A DNA stretch of 64,000 nucleotides, taken from contig NZ_QUHC01000001.1 in NCBI RefSeq assembly GCF_003479425.1, positions 62,001-126,000 on the forward strand, read 5' to 3'. The notes beneath the pieces were generated by a model, which was not told the DNA's origin, did no database searches, and saw nothing but the letters and a program-made list of their open reading frames with translations. The position numbers were made by a program, and so were the translations under genes. This document shows positions 16,513 to 24,719 of the stretch, in pieces (position 1 is the first letter of the stretch; each line of letters begins with the position of its first letter). The DNA comes from Odoribacter sp. AF15-53 (GTDB taxonomy: Bacteria > Bacteroidota > Bacteroidia > Bacteroidales > Marinifilaceae).

Positions 16513-18383
16513 AATACTGGTTGATAGGGATATTATTCACGTGTTGCTGGCATTTCTCAGCAGCCCAAAAGATCGAGTTCGAGGGATTGAATGAATACGT
16601 GATCAGTGATGTCAGGCATTTCACGATATTGAATGCCAAGGAATCCCGGATGGAGCGGAAATATCAGGCGATGATTCTGAATGAATATGCAGAAGATTTG
16701 AACAAAATTGTCCTTTATTACAGTAAATTTTCGAAGATTGTTTCCTTGAAGGTTTCTGTGAGCGGGATGGACGGGAAAGTGATCAAACGTTATTCTTTGA
16801 AGGATTGTCGGGATATGACCGAGGATTGGAGTGCGGTAGCATCGGAAAGCCGGGTGAAGTATCTGGATATCGTGCAGAGTCATTACCCGTATATATTGAA
16901 CGTGGAGTACCGGGTGGACGATAAAGGTTCCATGTTTTATCCTACTTGGGCTCCCGTTGGGGACGAAAAACAGGGGATCAAGTCTTCGACTTTTATCGTT
17001 TCGGACCCCCAGAACGTGGGTTTTCGCTATCGGAACGGGAACGTGGCAGAACCTAAAAAGGAACCGGAAGGAACGGGTTCCCGCTACACGTGGGAAGTGC
17101 ATGACGTGCGACCTGTTGTCTCGGAGCCTTTCGCCGGGAAACTGGAGGACGTGTTGCCCGTGGTGTACCTTGCGCCTGTCAACTTCGAGATGGGTGGGTA
17201 TAAAGGGAACATGGAGAGTTGGGAGAATTACGGGAAGTGGATTTACCAGCTTTGTTCCGGGAGGGACGACCTGAAACCGGAGCAACTGGCCGAGATTAAG
17301 AAAGAATGTGATGCGTTGCCTTCTGTGCGGGATAAGGTGAGGGCGGTTTACCATTACGTGCAGAGAAATACCCGTTACGTGAGCGTGCAACTGGGAATCG
17401 GGGGATGGCAACCTTTTGCCGCTTCTCACGTGCATCAGAATAAGTTCGGAGATTGTAAGGCTTTGGCTTTTTATACTTGTGCTTTATTGAAAGCTGTCGG
17501 GGTCCCTTCTTTTTATACTTTAATCCGGGCGGGAAGTCACGTGGATGAAATCCCGGAAGATTTTCCCACGGCTCGTTTTAACCACGTGATTGTTACCGTG
17601 CCCGTGGAACGGGATACGATTTGGTTGGAGTGTACTTCCCAGACTTCCCCGATGGGATATATGGGAACCTTTACTTCCGACAGAAATTGTTTGTTGATCG
17701 GGGAAAACGGGGGTAGATTGATGCGTACCCGTAAGTACGGGGAAGCGGATAACCTGCAAAAGACCGAGGTGGACGTGCGTTTACATGCCTCCGGGGATGC
17801 CGATTTGGAATTGAAACGTGTTTTTACGGGGGTGGAAATTGAGAACTATGGTTTTCTGAATTTGTTGAGGCAATCGGAGAGTGATAAGAGAAAATGGATA
17901 CAGGATCACGCTGATTGCGGGAATTTGGAATTGGCGGGTTACACGATTCAACCTTTATCGGGAGACGAGGTGCCCCGAACGGGGTATGACGTTAGGGGCC
18001 TTTTACGAGGATTTGCTTCGACCTCAACCGGAAGGTTGTTTTTGACTCCCTGTCGTTTCTCTAATATTTTTGATATCAAGTTGACCGCCAAGGAACGGAT
18101 GTCCCCGATTGTCGTACGGTATCCGTACACGCAGGAGGACTCTATCTTAATCTCCATGCCTGAAGGGTATCGGGTGGAGGGACGGATTTTTCCCGTTTCG
18201 CTGACCACGCCTTACGGGTCTTACAATATGAAAGTGAGCGAGGAGGGTGGAAAATTAAGAATTAAAAGGTCTTTTTGCTTGAAGGCCGGTACATTCCCGA
18301 AAACGGATTACGATAAGTTCAAGGATTTTATCACGAAAGTTCAACTCGCTGACCGCAGTCGGTTAGTATTAGTCAAAAATTGA
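16509..18383 (+). CDS. Exported DUF3857/transglutaminase-like protein with an intact catalytic triad
   Basis: This 624-residue paralogue of the preceding gene has a signal peptide (about 1-19, ending SAAQ), DUF3857 (about 35-240) and a transglutaminase-like core (about 270-400) with a plausible triad: Cys316 (FGDCKALAF), His359 (RFNHVIV) and Glu374 (WLECTSQ). The preceding TRYVSVQLGIGGWQP segment is typical of bacterial transglutaminase-like proteins of this type. The C-terminal 200 residues form a further beta-rich domain. The reaction (protease, amidase or crosslinker) cannot be deduced. It is coupled to the upstream pseudoenzyme through a four-base overlap and is 34 bases upstream of ubiE. 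Confidence 0.87.
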   Translation: MKYWLIGILFTCCWHFSAAQKIEFEGLNEYVISDVRHFTILNAKESRMERKYQAMILNEYAEDLNKIVLYYSKFSKIVSLKVSVSGMDGKVIKRYSLKDCRDMTEDWSAVASESRVKYLDIVQSHYPYILNVEYRVDDKGSMFYPTWAPVGDEKQGIKSSTFIVSDPQNVGFRYRNGNVAEPKKEPEGTGSRYTWEVHDVRPVVSEPFAGKLEDVLPVVYLAPVNFEMGGYKGNMESWENYGKWIYQLCSGRDDLKPEQLAEIKKECDALPSVRDKVRAVYHYVQRNTRYVSVQLGIGGWQPFAASHVHQNKFGDCKALAFYTCALLKAVGVPSFYTLIRAGSHVDEIPEDFPTARFNHVIVTVPVERDTIWLECTSQTSPMGYMGTFTSDRNCLLIGENGGRLMRTRKYGEADNLQKTEVDVRLHASGDADLELKRVFTGVEIENYGFLNLLRQSESDKRKWIQDHADCGNLELAGYTIQPLSGDEVPRTGYDVRGLLRGFASTSTGRLFLTPCRFSNIFDIKLTAKERMSPIVVRYPYTQEDSILISMPEGYRVEGRIFPVSLTTPYGSYNMKVSEEGGKLRIKRSFCLKAGTFPKTDYDKFKDFITKVQLADRSRLVLVKN

Positions 18384-18417
18384 TTATTTTCGCCGTTGAA
18401 AAATAAATGAAAGAGTA

Positions 18418-19110
18418 ATGGCTAAAAAAGAGAAGGTACAAGAGATGTTCAACGGGATCGCTCCCAAGTATGATTTGTTGAATCACTTGTTATCTATGGG
18501 TATTGACAAGAGTTGGCGAAAAAAGGCGATGAAAGTTGTTGGGGCAGGGCCGAAAGAATTGGTGCTGGATATCGCTTGCGGGACGGGAGATTTTTCTATC
18601 GAGGCGCTGAAACATGGTGTGAAGCGAGTGATCGGGGCGGATATTTCCGAAAATATGCTTGCCGTGGCCAGGGAGAAAGCGAAAAAACGAGGTTTAGCCG
18701 ATCGGCTTGATTTCCAGTATGGAGATAGCGAGAATCTTTCATTTGAAACGGATACTTTTGATGCGGTTACCGTCGCTTTCGGGGTGCGTAATTTCGAACA
18801 TCTTGAATTGGGGCTGACTGAAATGTGCAGGGTGTTGAACCCCGGGGGGAAAGTGGTGATTTTGGAATTTTCCACGCCGGAGCATTTCCCGATGAAACAA
18901 CTGTACAATTTTTATTTCAAAAATATATTACCTTTTGTCGGTGGGCTGATCTCCGGGGACCGGAAGGCTTACGAGTATTTGCCGGCATCCGTGTTTGCTT
19001 TTCCGCAGGGAGAGGAGTTTTTGAATATCATGCGGAACGCTGGCTTTTCGAATGTTTCGCAACGCCGTTTGAGTTTTGGAATTGCTAGTTTGTATATCGG
19101 GAAAAAATGA
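18418..19110 (+). CDS. ubiE: Demethylmenaquinone methyltransferase (UbiE/MenG)
   Basis: This SAM-dependent C-methyltransferase carries out the last step of menaquinone synthesis. The 230-residue protein shows VLDIACGTGDFSIEA (SAM motif I, about 42-56), VIGADISENML, and the family signatures FNGIAPKYDLLNH near the N-terminus and FGVRNFE-HLELGLTEMCRVLNPGG in the middle. It ends with FSNVSQRRLSFGIASLYIGKK, the usual C-terminus. It probably belongs to the same transcript as the DUF3857 pair (34-base gap) and is followed by a strong bidirectional terminator. Confidence 0.95.
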   Translation: MAKKEKVQEMFNGIAPKYDLLNHLLSMGIDKSWRKKAMKVVGAGPKELVLDIACGTGDFSIEALKHGVKRVIGADISENMLAVAREKAKKRGLADRLDFQYGDSENLSFETDTFDAVTVAFGVRNFEHLELGLTEMCRVLNPGGKVVILEFSTPEHFPMKQLYNFYFKNILPFVGGLISGDRKAYEYLPASVFAFPQGEEFLNIMRNAGFSNVSQRRLSFGIASLYIGKK

Positions 19111-19118
19111 AATGATAT

Positions 19119-19146
19119 TAAAAAAGCCTCTTTAAGAGGCTTTTTT
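19119..19146. terminator. Bidirectional terminator between ubiE and arcA
   Basis: AAAAAGCCTCTT pairs with AAGAGGCTTTTT with almost no loop and A/T runs on both sides, ending both convergent genes. Confidence 0.88.
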
Positions 19147-19152
19147 AATTCT

Positions 19153-20442
19153 TTACCAGATCACGTCGTCACGATTGATCGGCATGGTCATGCATCTTGC
19201 ACCACCACCACCGCGAGGAAGTTCCGATCCCTCGATCGTGATCATGTATTTTTCGTATTTGTCTAAATCAACTTTATTGTTGATCACGTCGTTGGCCCGG
19301 ATGATTTCGAAACCGGCGTTATTCATGGCTTCAACCGTGTAGTTGTTGCGGGCATATCCCAACACTTTACCCGGGGCCACGCAGAAGAAATTGGCACCAC
19401 TATGCCATTGTTCTCTTTCCATGTTCCAAGTTTCGTCTTCGCCACCGCAATACACGGGTTCGAGATCCATTCCCAATTTTTTCAGGGCATGCAACAAGGT
19501 TTTTTCCCGACGGATGCTGATCAATTTCCCGTGCTGAATCTTGATGTGAACAGTCTGGTAATTACCCGGACTCATGATTAACGGTTCGTATACCATACAT
19601 TTGTCTTTATCCAAGAAGGTGAACACCATATCCAAGTGGATAAAGGATTCCGGGGAGTGGGGTAATTCTTGCACGAGAATGTGCTGTACTTTGTCCTCGT
19701 TCCGGCTGATAAAGTTATACATCAAGGCGTCGATGGCACGGGTGGATGTACGCATCCCGTTACCGATAACCAAGATATCATCCCGTGCGATTTGCACGTC
19801 ACCTCCCTCGATTGTTAATTTGCGGAGAGGATCGGGTGTCGTCACCACGTTTAAGGTCTTGGTCTTGAATTCGGGGGTAAAGTCAAAGATGGATTGCATG
19901 ATGATAGCCTCGCGATCTCGTACGGCATTTGCCATTCTACCGATAAGTACTTCGTTGTACATACTCATGGAAGCATCGCGGGTGAAGAAGAAATTATGCA
20001 ACGGACGCAAATCATACCAATCTTTATTCAAGAATTTGGTTAACGTGTCGCGTTTCATTTCCACACCTTCGATGAGTAGGCGAGCCAGATCTTCTGCATC
20101 TTCATCCATTAGTTGATCTTTGATTGATCCCTTGGGAGTCTGTTCTACGATAAAAGGCTCTATTTTTTCGATGCGATTCAAAACTTCCAGCTTGGTCGCG
20201 TCGTCTTTTAAAATGTTTGTCAGGAGGTCTTTTACTTGGTAAGTTTTCGTGATTTTACCTAAAACCTCGCTGAGTTGCTTGTATTCTTTTCGTGCGATTG
20301 ATAAATTTAAAATATCGCTATAGAGCGCCCTCTCAGCGTTTTCGGGAGTCATGTTTTCTACCTCCTCGCCTGGTGTATGGAGTATTACCCCATTCAGTTT
20401 TCCGATTTCGGATTGAACATTTACCTCTACAATCTTAGACAT
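19153..20442 (-). CDS. arcA: Arginine deiminase
   Basis: This enzyme hydrolyses arginine to citrulline and ammonia, the first step of the ATP-yielding arginine deiminase route and an acid-stress defence. The start at 20442 (MSKIVEVNVQSEIG) gives 429 residues, a normal length. Visible motifs are GKLNGVILHTPG near the N-terminus, FTRDASM, IEGGDVQI, and the catalytic cysteine Cys417 in GGGGARCMTMP. The longer frame from 20469 runs across a promoter element and is rejected. No arcB, arcC or antiporter gene is nearby, so the pathway partners must be elsewhere. Candidate regulatory repeats lie upstream at 20510-20583. Confidence 0.95.
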   Translation of the reverse strand: MSKIVEVNVQSEIGKLNGVILHTPGEEVENMTPENAERALYSDILNLSIARKEYKQLSEVLGKITKTYQVKDLLTNILKDDATKLEVLNRIEKIEPFIVEQTPKGSIKDQLMDEDAEDLARLLIEGVEMKRDTLTKFLNKDWYDLRPLHNFFFTRDASMSMYNEVLIGRMANAVRDREAIIMQSIFDFTPEFKTKTLNVVTTPDPLRKLTIEGGDVQIARDDILVIGNGMRTSTRAIDALMYNFISRNEDKVQHILVQELPHSPESFIHLDMVFTFLDKDKCMVYEPLIMSPGNYQTVHIKIQHGKLISIRREKTLLHALKKLGMDLEPVYCGGEDETWNMEREQWHSGANFFCVAPGKVLGYARNNYTVEAMNNAGFEIIRANDVINNKVDLDKYEKYMITIEGSELPRGGGGARCMTMPINRDDVIW

Positions 20443-20466
20443 ATATGTTTTTTTTTGATTACTCCA

Positions 20467-20474
20467 CAAAAATA
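20467..20474 (-). promoter_or_regulatory. Bacteroidetes -7 promoter element for arcA
   Basis: The minus strand reads TATTTTTG (TAnnTTTG), 25 bases before the arcA ATG at 20442. This supports that start. Confidence 0.5.
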
Positions 20475-20509
20475 CGATATAATGGATGATAAACCTTATA
20501 AACCACCAC

Positions 20510-20583
20510 TATAATTATGCAAAAACCGAAAATAATTATGCACCTTTTTTGAAGGAGAAAGGGATACATTACATATCCCTTTC
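20510..20583 (-). promoter_or_regulatory. Direct repeats and a 10-bp inverted repeat upstream of arcA
   Basis: ATAATTATGCA occurs at 20510-20520 and again at 20532-20542, exactly two helical turns apart. Further upstream GAAAGGGATA (20557-20566) pairs with TATCCCTTTC (20574-20583). Seen from arcA these sit at roughly -45 to -120 and could be activator or repressor sites. In the remaining part of the gap up to 20979 I see only AT-rich sequence and isolated promoter-like hexamers, and no gene. Confidence 0.4.
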
Positions 20584-20979
20584 AATATCTCGAAGAGTTG
20601 TCCGGCCTCTCCGAGCTGGTTGCATCTTAAATATTTTGAGTATACATTTCGAATTTTTCCATCACTTTCAAAACAAACTGTATACAATGTTTTCTGTTGT
20701 GAACATACCTATTCCGGTATTTGTTGCAAAATTATAATATAAAATTGAAATTAACAAATAAAGTTCAACATAATTATCACCCGTGGCAGAATGTCGTTTT
20801 TTATATTTGTTTCCCCAAAAAATTGAATCATGCAATCAGGTCCGTTTCTTGTGTCTCGTGTGATTTGGAAGATTTCGTATGTAGTAATGATTTTGAATAT
20901 GATAATTCGAGTTTGTTACTTTTTCGTCGGTTGCGCTACCAAACTGTATTCTATGTTTTACTTCCATTCTAACTACATT

Positions 20980-23466
20980 TTATATATCCAGTTTTACCAC
21001 CGTTATTCCCGCACCTCCCATTTGCACGTGTTCATCCCCGCAATGCCCCACGACAGGGTTGGTTTTCAGGTAATCACGAATGATTTGTCGAAGAGCCCCG
21101 GTGCCGGTGCCGTGAAGGATACGAAGGTCTTTCATGTTCAGCATGACGGCATTGTCAATGAATTCCGATACTTTCATGAGAGCCTCGTCACCCCGTAGCC
21201 CCCGAACGTCTATTTCCGGTTTGAAATCCATGCGTTTTTGGCTGAGGTTCTCCATATAGTTGGAAACACTGCGTTGGGGTTTGTTTTGCGTGATTTTCTT
21301 GGCCGCGCTGTTGGATACTTTCGTGAGGCGTTCGATTTTCACCATGGTCATCAGGCCACCAAGTGCGACGACGGCATTTTTTTCATTGATCTCGATGATT
21401 TCCCCGACAGCTTTGTTGTCCACTTGCACGAGATCGCCTTTACCAAGAGTCGGTGTTTGTTTTTGTACATTCGTGGTTTCAGGGATCTCATTCCGTGGGT
21501 GTTTCCCTTTTTCTTTCTGTCTTTTCTCCCGGTTTTTCAGTTTTTCGATTTTCAGTTTTAGTCTCTCTTCTTCTTCCTCCTCGTTTGCCAATAAACGTTG
21601 TTTCTCGTTTTCAAAGGCTTGGCGGGCTTGACGGGTTTGTTCTTTCTCTGCTTGACTTTCTTTGATCTGGCGAATCGTGTTCTCGATGGTCTTGTTGGCT
21701 CCGGAGATAATTTCTTTGGCTTTTTCCTGGGCTTCCTGAATGATTGTTTTTCGGAGCTTGGAAGCGTCATCCAGTTCTTTTTTATAACGTTCCAACACTT
21801 CTTCGAGACGTTTTTCGTTGTCGTGGATGCGTTTCCGTTTCTCTTCCCAGTAGCGTTTGTCCCGGAGAATTTCTTTCAGGTGTTTGTCGAAATTCACCCG
21901 GTCTTCTCCGATTTTGCTGGCCGCATCATCCAAAATCTCCTTGGGTAGACCGATTTTCTTGGCGATCTCGAAGGCGAAAGAGGAACCCGGTTTCCCGATT
22001 TCCAGTTGGAAGAGCGGGAGCATCTGGTGACTATCGTAGAGCATCGCCCCGTTCACGATTCCGGGAGCGGAGGAGGCAAAGTGTTTCAGGTTCGTGTAGT
22101 GGGTAGTGATAACACCTTTCACTTGATTGTTGTTTAAGGCGTTCAATATGGCTTCGGCTATAGCTCCTCCCAACATGGGTTCGGTTCCCGTTCCGAACTC
22201 GTCTATTAATATGAGTGTATCCCGCGAAGCGTATCGCACGAAGTTTTTCATGTTTAACAGGTGCGAACTGTAGGTACTCAAATCATTTTCGATAGATTGC
22301 TCGTCGCCCATGTCGATGAGGATTTTGTGAAAGATACCGAATTTACTGGATTCTTCCACGGGTACGGGTATACCACATTGAAACATGTATTGTAATAATC
22401 CGGCTGTTTGTAGGCAAACGGATTTACCTCCCGCGTTCGGACCGGAAATCAAGACGATACGTTGGTCCTCGTCAATTTCTATATTCAACGGAACGACTTC
22501 TTTGCCATTGGCTTTCAGGCTTAAGTAGAGTAGGGGATGCTTTGCTCTGTACCATAACATGGAAGGAGCATCCTCGAAAAGTGGGACGATACCGTTTACC
22601 CGGATGGCGAATAATGCTTTTGCCCGCACGAAGTCCACGAATGCCATGAAGTCGTAGGCCGGGATCAAGTCATATATATAAGGACGCAGATCGTCGGCAA
22701 ATTGTCGGAGTATACGGGTGATTTCTCGTTTTTCTTCGAGTTGTAACTCCCGGATCTCGTTATTGGTCTCGATAATTTCGGCCGGTTCGATATATGAGGT
22801 TTTCCCGGTGACGGATTCATCATGCACTATCCCGTTTAACTTCCGCTTGAACGCTGCGGGTACGGGGATAACCATTCTTCCGTCCCGGATCGAGATATTC
22901 GTGTCCTTGTCGGCCCATCCTTCTTCCTGTGCTTTTTGCAACAAGGCTTGCATGCGGCGGGAGATTCCGGATTGCTTTTTGGTGATGCTGTGACGGATGT
23001 TTCCCAAAGCAGGAGAGGCAGAATCCTTGATCGTCCCGAATTTAGAGACGATTGAATCCAGTCGTTGGAGGATGTAGGGAAATACCCGTACGTCTCCGGC
23101 GCGAGCGATTAGATGAGGATAACGTTCCTGGTTGTTGTTGAAAAAACGCATGATAGCGTTTAATGATTCCAAAGAATTTTTTAGAATGACCAGTTCGTTT
23201 ACTTCTAGAAATAATCCTTCCACTCTTACACGCAGTAAAAATGGACGAACGTCATGATAATAGGATACCGGGAAGCTGTCTTCTTCCTGGCATATCTGCA
23301 TGAATTCGGATGTTTCGGCTAAAGAGGTACGAATCCATTCGGCGTCAAACGAGAATTTTATGTCGTTGACTAACTCACGTCCCATGTCACTCAGGCAGTT
23401 GTTACTAATGAGTTGTCGAATCTTGTCGAATTTTATTTTAGTTTCAAAATTTTCGGGGTAAATCAT
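20980..23466 (-). CDS. mutS2: MutS2-family ATPase/endonuclease with Smr domain
   Basis: MutS2 binds branched DNA or collided ribosomes, suppressing recombination or rescuing translation depending on species. The ATG at 23466 (MIYPENFETK) gives 828 residues; the two codons upstream would need a TTG start. The clamp/core region spans about 1-310, and the ATPase domain (about 320-520) has Walker A SGPNAGGKS and Walker B LILIDEFGTGTEP. A long coiled coil rich in Glu, Lys and Arg follows (about 520-640). The C-terminal Smr nuclease domain (about 755-828) has the DVRGLRGDEA and LRILHGTGTGALR signatures. There is no mismatch-recognition domain, as expected for MutS2. Confidence 0.96.
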   Translation of the reverse strand: MIYPENFETKIKFDKIRQLISNNCLSDMGRELVNDIKFSFDAEWIRTSLAETSEFMQICQEEDSFPVSYYHDVRPFLLRVRVEGLFLEVNELVILKNSLESLNAIMRFFNNNQERYPHLIARAGDVRVFPYILQRLDSIVSKFGTIKDSASPALGNIRHSITKKQSGISRRMQALLQKAQEEGWADKDTNISIRDGRMVIPVPAAFKRKLNGIVHDESVTGKTSYIEPAEIIETNNEIRELQLEEKREITRILRQFADDLRPYIYDLIPAYDFMAFVDFVRAKALFAIRVNGIVPLFEDAPSMLWYRAKHPLLYLSLKANGKEVVPLNIEIDEDQRIVLISGPNAGGKSVCLQTAGLLQYMFQCGIPVPVEESSKFGIFHKILIDMGDEQSIENDLSTYSSHLLNMKNFVRYASRDTLILIDEFGTGTEPMLGGAIAEAILNALNNNQVKGVITTHYTNLKHFASSAPGIVNGAMLYDSHQMLPLFQLEIGKPGSSFAFEIAKKIGLPKEILDDAASKIGEDRVNFDKHLKEILRDKRYWEEKRKRIHDNEKRLEEVLERYKKELDDASKLRKTIIQEAQEKAKEIISGANKTIENTIRQIKESQAEKEQTRQARQAFENEKQRLLANEEEEEERLKLKIEKLKNREKRQKEKGKHPRNEIPETTNVQKQTPTLGKGDLVQVDNKAVGEIIEINEKNAVVALGGLMTMVKIERLTKVSNSAAKKITQNKPQRSVSNYMENLSQKRMDFKPEIDVRGLRGDEALMKVSEFIDNAVMLNMKDLRILHGTGTGALRQIIRDYLKTNPVVGHCGDEHVQMGGAGITVVKLDI

Positions 23467-23495
23467 GTGCAATTAAAAATTGAAAATTGAAAATG

Positions 23496-23503
23496 CAAAA
23501 TTA
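23496..23503 (-). promoter_or_regulatory. Possible -7 element for mutS2 overlapping the end of the DUF1573 gene
   Basis: The minus strand reads TAATTTTG (TAnnTTTG), 30 bases before the mutS2 ATG and overlapping the stop codon of the upstream gene. The two genes could also be co-transcribed. Confidence 0.35.
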
Positions 23504-24202
23504 ATTTGGGGAAATTGTGAATTTGTAACTTGAGCCTTGACTCGTGTTAATTAAAACGTGATCTCCGGGTTTGATTTTGTCGGCGTGTTGCGGGAGATAC
23601 CGGATGATCAGGTTGCCCATCATCTCTTTTTCGAGGGAGAGGGGGGTACAGTTAATTTCCAGGTAATCGGGTTTTAAAATAGACACGATAGAGATATTTT
23701 TTTTCCCCGTGTTGATCAGGTTTATGATCTGTTGCTTCGTTTCCACTTGTTTCAGATGTATAGTGTCCGTGTTGATGCGTAAATCTCCTGCCGTGAAGGG
23801 ATATTCTTTCGGGATGTCAGTCGGTTTGGCGATGACTTCTCCTTCCAGTCTCAGCACGGTGTTCGGGGGAGTGGCATTCGTGTAGACGATGATTTTTTTC
23901 GAGAATACTCCCGGTCGATCCTTCGGGTTGAACGTGACGGAAATAATGCCACTATCCCTGGGGAGGATCGGGCGTTTGTTCCATTTGGGTGTCGTACAAC
24001 CACAGGTGGTTTCGATGTATTTGATCAACAAGGGAGCTTTCCCTTTATTTATAAATTTGAAGTGATGAGTTACTTTTCCCCCGTTTTCTAACACGAATCC
24101 CATGTCGAACGTTGTTTTCTCGAAGGAGATTTTAGCTCGCTGGGCGACCAGTAGAGTCGGGGTAAAAAGTAATATACAATATAGAAATATCTTTGTCAGC
24201 AT
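23501..24202 (-). CDS. Exported DUF1573-domain protein
   Basis: This 233-residue protein has a signal peptide (1-20, ending LLVAQ). An immunoglobulin-like DUF1573 domain follows (about 25-120) with the family signature ISFEKTTFDMG, HHFKFINKGKAPL, and the CGCT pair (ETTCGCTTPKW), then FNPKDRPG and VLRLEGEV. A second, more divergent beta domain occupies about 140-233. DUF1573 proteins are abundant in Bacteroidetes and their function is unknown; they are probably envelope binding or assembly factors. It lies upstream of mutS2 on the same strand and is divergent from rpsO. Confidence 0.88.
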   Translation of the reverse strand: MLTKIFLYCILLFTPTLLVAQRAKISFEKTTFDMGFVLENGGKVTHHFKFINKGKAPLLIKYIETTCGCTTPKWNKRPILPRDSGIISVTFNPKDRPGVFSKKIIVYTNATPPNTVLRLEGEVIAKPTDIPKEYPFTAGDLRINTDTIHLKQVETKQQIINLINTGKKNISIVSILKPDYLEINCTPLSLEKEMMGNLIIRYLPQHADKIKPGDHVLINTSQGSSYKFTISPN

Positions 24203-24231
24203 TTTTCTTGTTTTAATTATGAATTGGAATA

Positions 24232-24239
24232 CAAAAATA
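24232..24239 (-). promoter_or_regulatory. Bacteroidetes -7 promoter element for the DUF1573 gene
   Basis: The minus strand reads TATTTTTG (TAnnTTTG), about 30 bases before the ATG at 24202. Confidence 0.45.
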
Positions 24240-24258
24240 CAAAAAGGGTTGGAAAAGA

Positions 24259-24289
24259 TTGTTTCATGTCAGAATAAAGTATATCTTTG
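24259..24289 (+). promoter_or_regulatory. rpsO promoter (-33 TTGT, -7 TATCTTTG)
   Basis: TTGT at 24259-24262 precedes TATCTTTG at 24282-24289 by 19 bases. The leader would be about 35 bases, which rules out the long upstream reading frame from 24102. Confidence 0.65.
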
Positions 24290-24329
24290 CGGCGTTAAAA
24301 TTAATATTAAAATTAAAGAACTGTACATC

Positions 24330-24599
24330 ATGTATTTGACATCAGAAAAGAAAGAAGAACTTTTTTCACAGTACGGGAAGTCTAATAAAGATACCGGCTC
24401 TGTTGAGTCACAAGTAGCTTTATTTTCCTACCGTATTGCTCATTTGACTGAGCATTTAAAGAAAAACCACAAAGATTTCGCTACTCAAAGATCTTTGATT
24501 AAATTGGTTGGAAAACGTAGAGCGTTGCTTGATTACATGAAGAAAAGAGATATCGAAAGATATCGTGCTATCGTGAAGGCATTGAACTTACGTAAATAA
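24330..24599 (+). CDS. rpsO: 30S ribosomal protein S15
   Basis: S15 is a primary 16S rRNA-binding protein of the small-subunit platform. The start MYLTSEKKEELFSQYG at 24330 gives 89 residues, the standard length. The family core is present: GSVESQVALFSYRIAHLTEHL, KDFATQRSLIKLVGKRRALLDYMK and RYRAIVKALNLRK. It is followed by a terminator and then pnp, the widely conserved rpsO-pnp order. Confidence 0.98.
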   Translation: MYLTSEKKEELFSQYGKSNKDTGSVESQVALFSYRIAHLTEHLKKNHKDFATQRSLIKLVGKRRALLDYMKKRDIERYRAIVKALNLRK

Positions 24600-24606
24600 T
24601 TACATA

Positions 24607-24640
24607 AAAACGATCCGGGTCGTCCGGATCGTTTTGCTAT
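24607..24640 (+). terminator. rpsO terminator
   Basis: AAAACGATCCGG (24607-24618) pairs with CCGGATCGTTTT (24624-24635) around a five-base loop, ending in T residues. Confidence 0.85.
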
Positions 24641-24681
24641 TTAAATCCTCCCTCCTCCTCCTTTTATCTAAAAAGAATTCC

Positions 24682-24704
24682 GTTAAAATGTTTTATATTT
24701 TAAC
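24682..24704 (+). promoter_or_regulatory. AT-rich hairpin in the pnp leader
   Basis: GTTAAAAT (24682-24689) pairs with ATTTTAAC (24697-24704), 16 bases before the pnp ATG. In enterobacteria a leader stem-loop mediates pnp autocontrol; whether this one does anything similar is unknown. Confidence 0.35.
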
Positions 24705-24719
24705 AGTATTATTATTTCT

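Noticed and set aside
16557..17435. A 292-codon open frame on the minus strand inside the second DUF3857 gene
   Set aside because: It is antisense to a well-supported gene, its product is His-, Pro- and Arg-rich with no motif, and it exists because of the codon use of the real gene.
20830..21198. A 122-codon frame running from the arcA-mutS2 gap into mutS2 antisense
   Set aside because: More than half overlaps the Smr domain on the opposite strand; no ribosome site or motif; the upstream part is AT-rich spacer.
21238..21948. Several overlapping frames antisense to mutS2
   Set aside because: Phe/Leu/Ser-rich shadows of the Lys/Glu-rich coiled coil of MutS2.
24102..24329. N-terminal extension of rpsO
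   Set aside because: S15 has a standard 89-residue length from 24330, and the rpsO promoter lies inside the extension.
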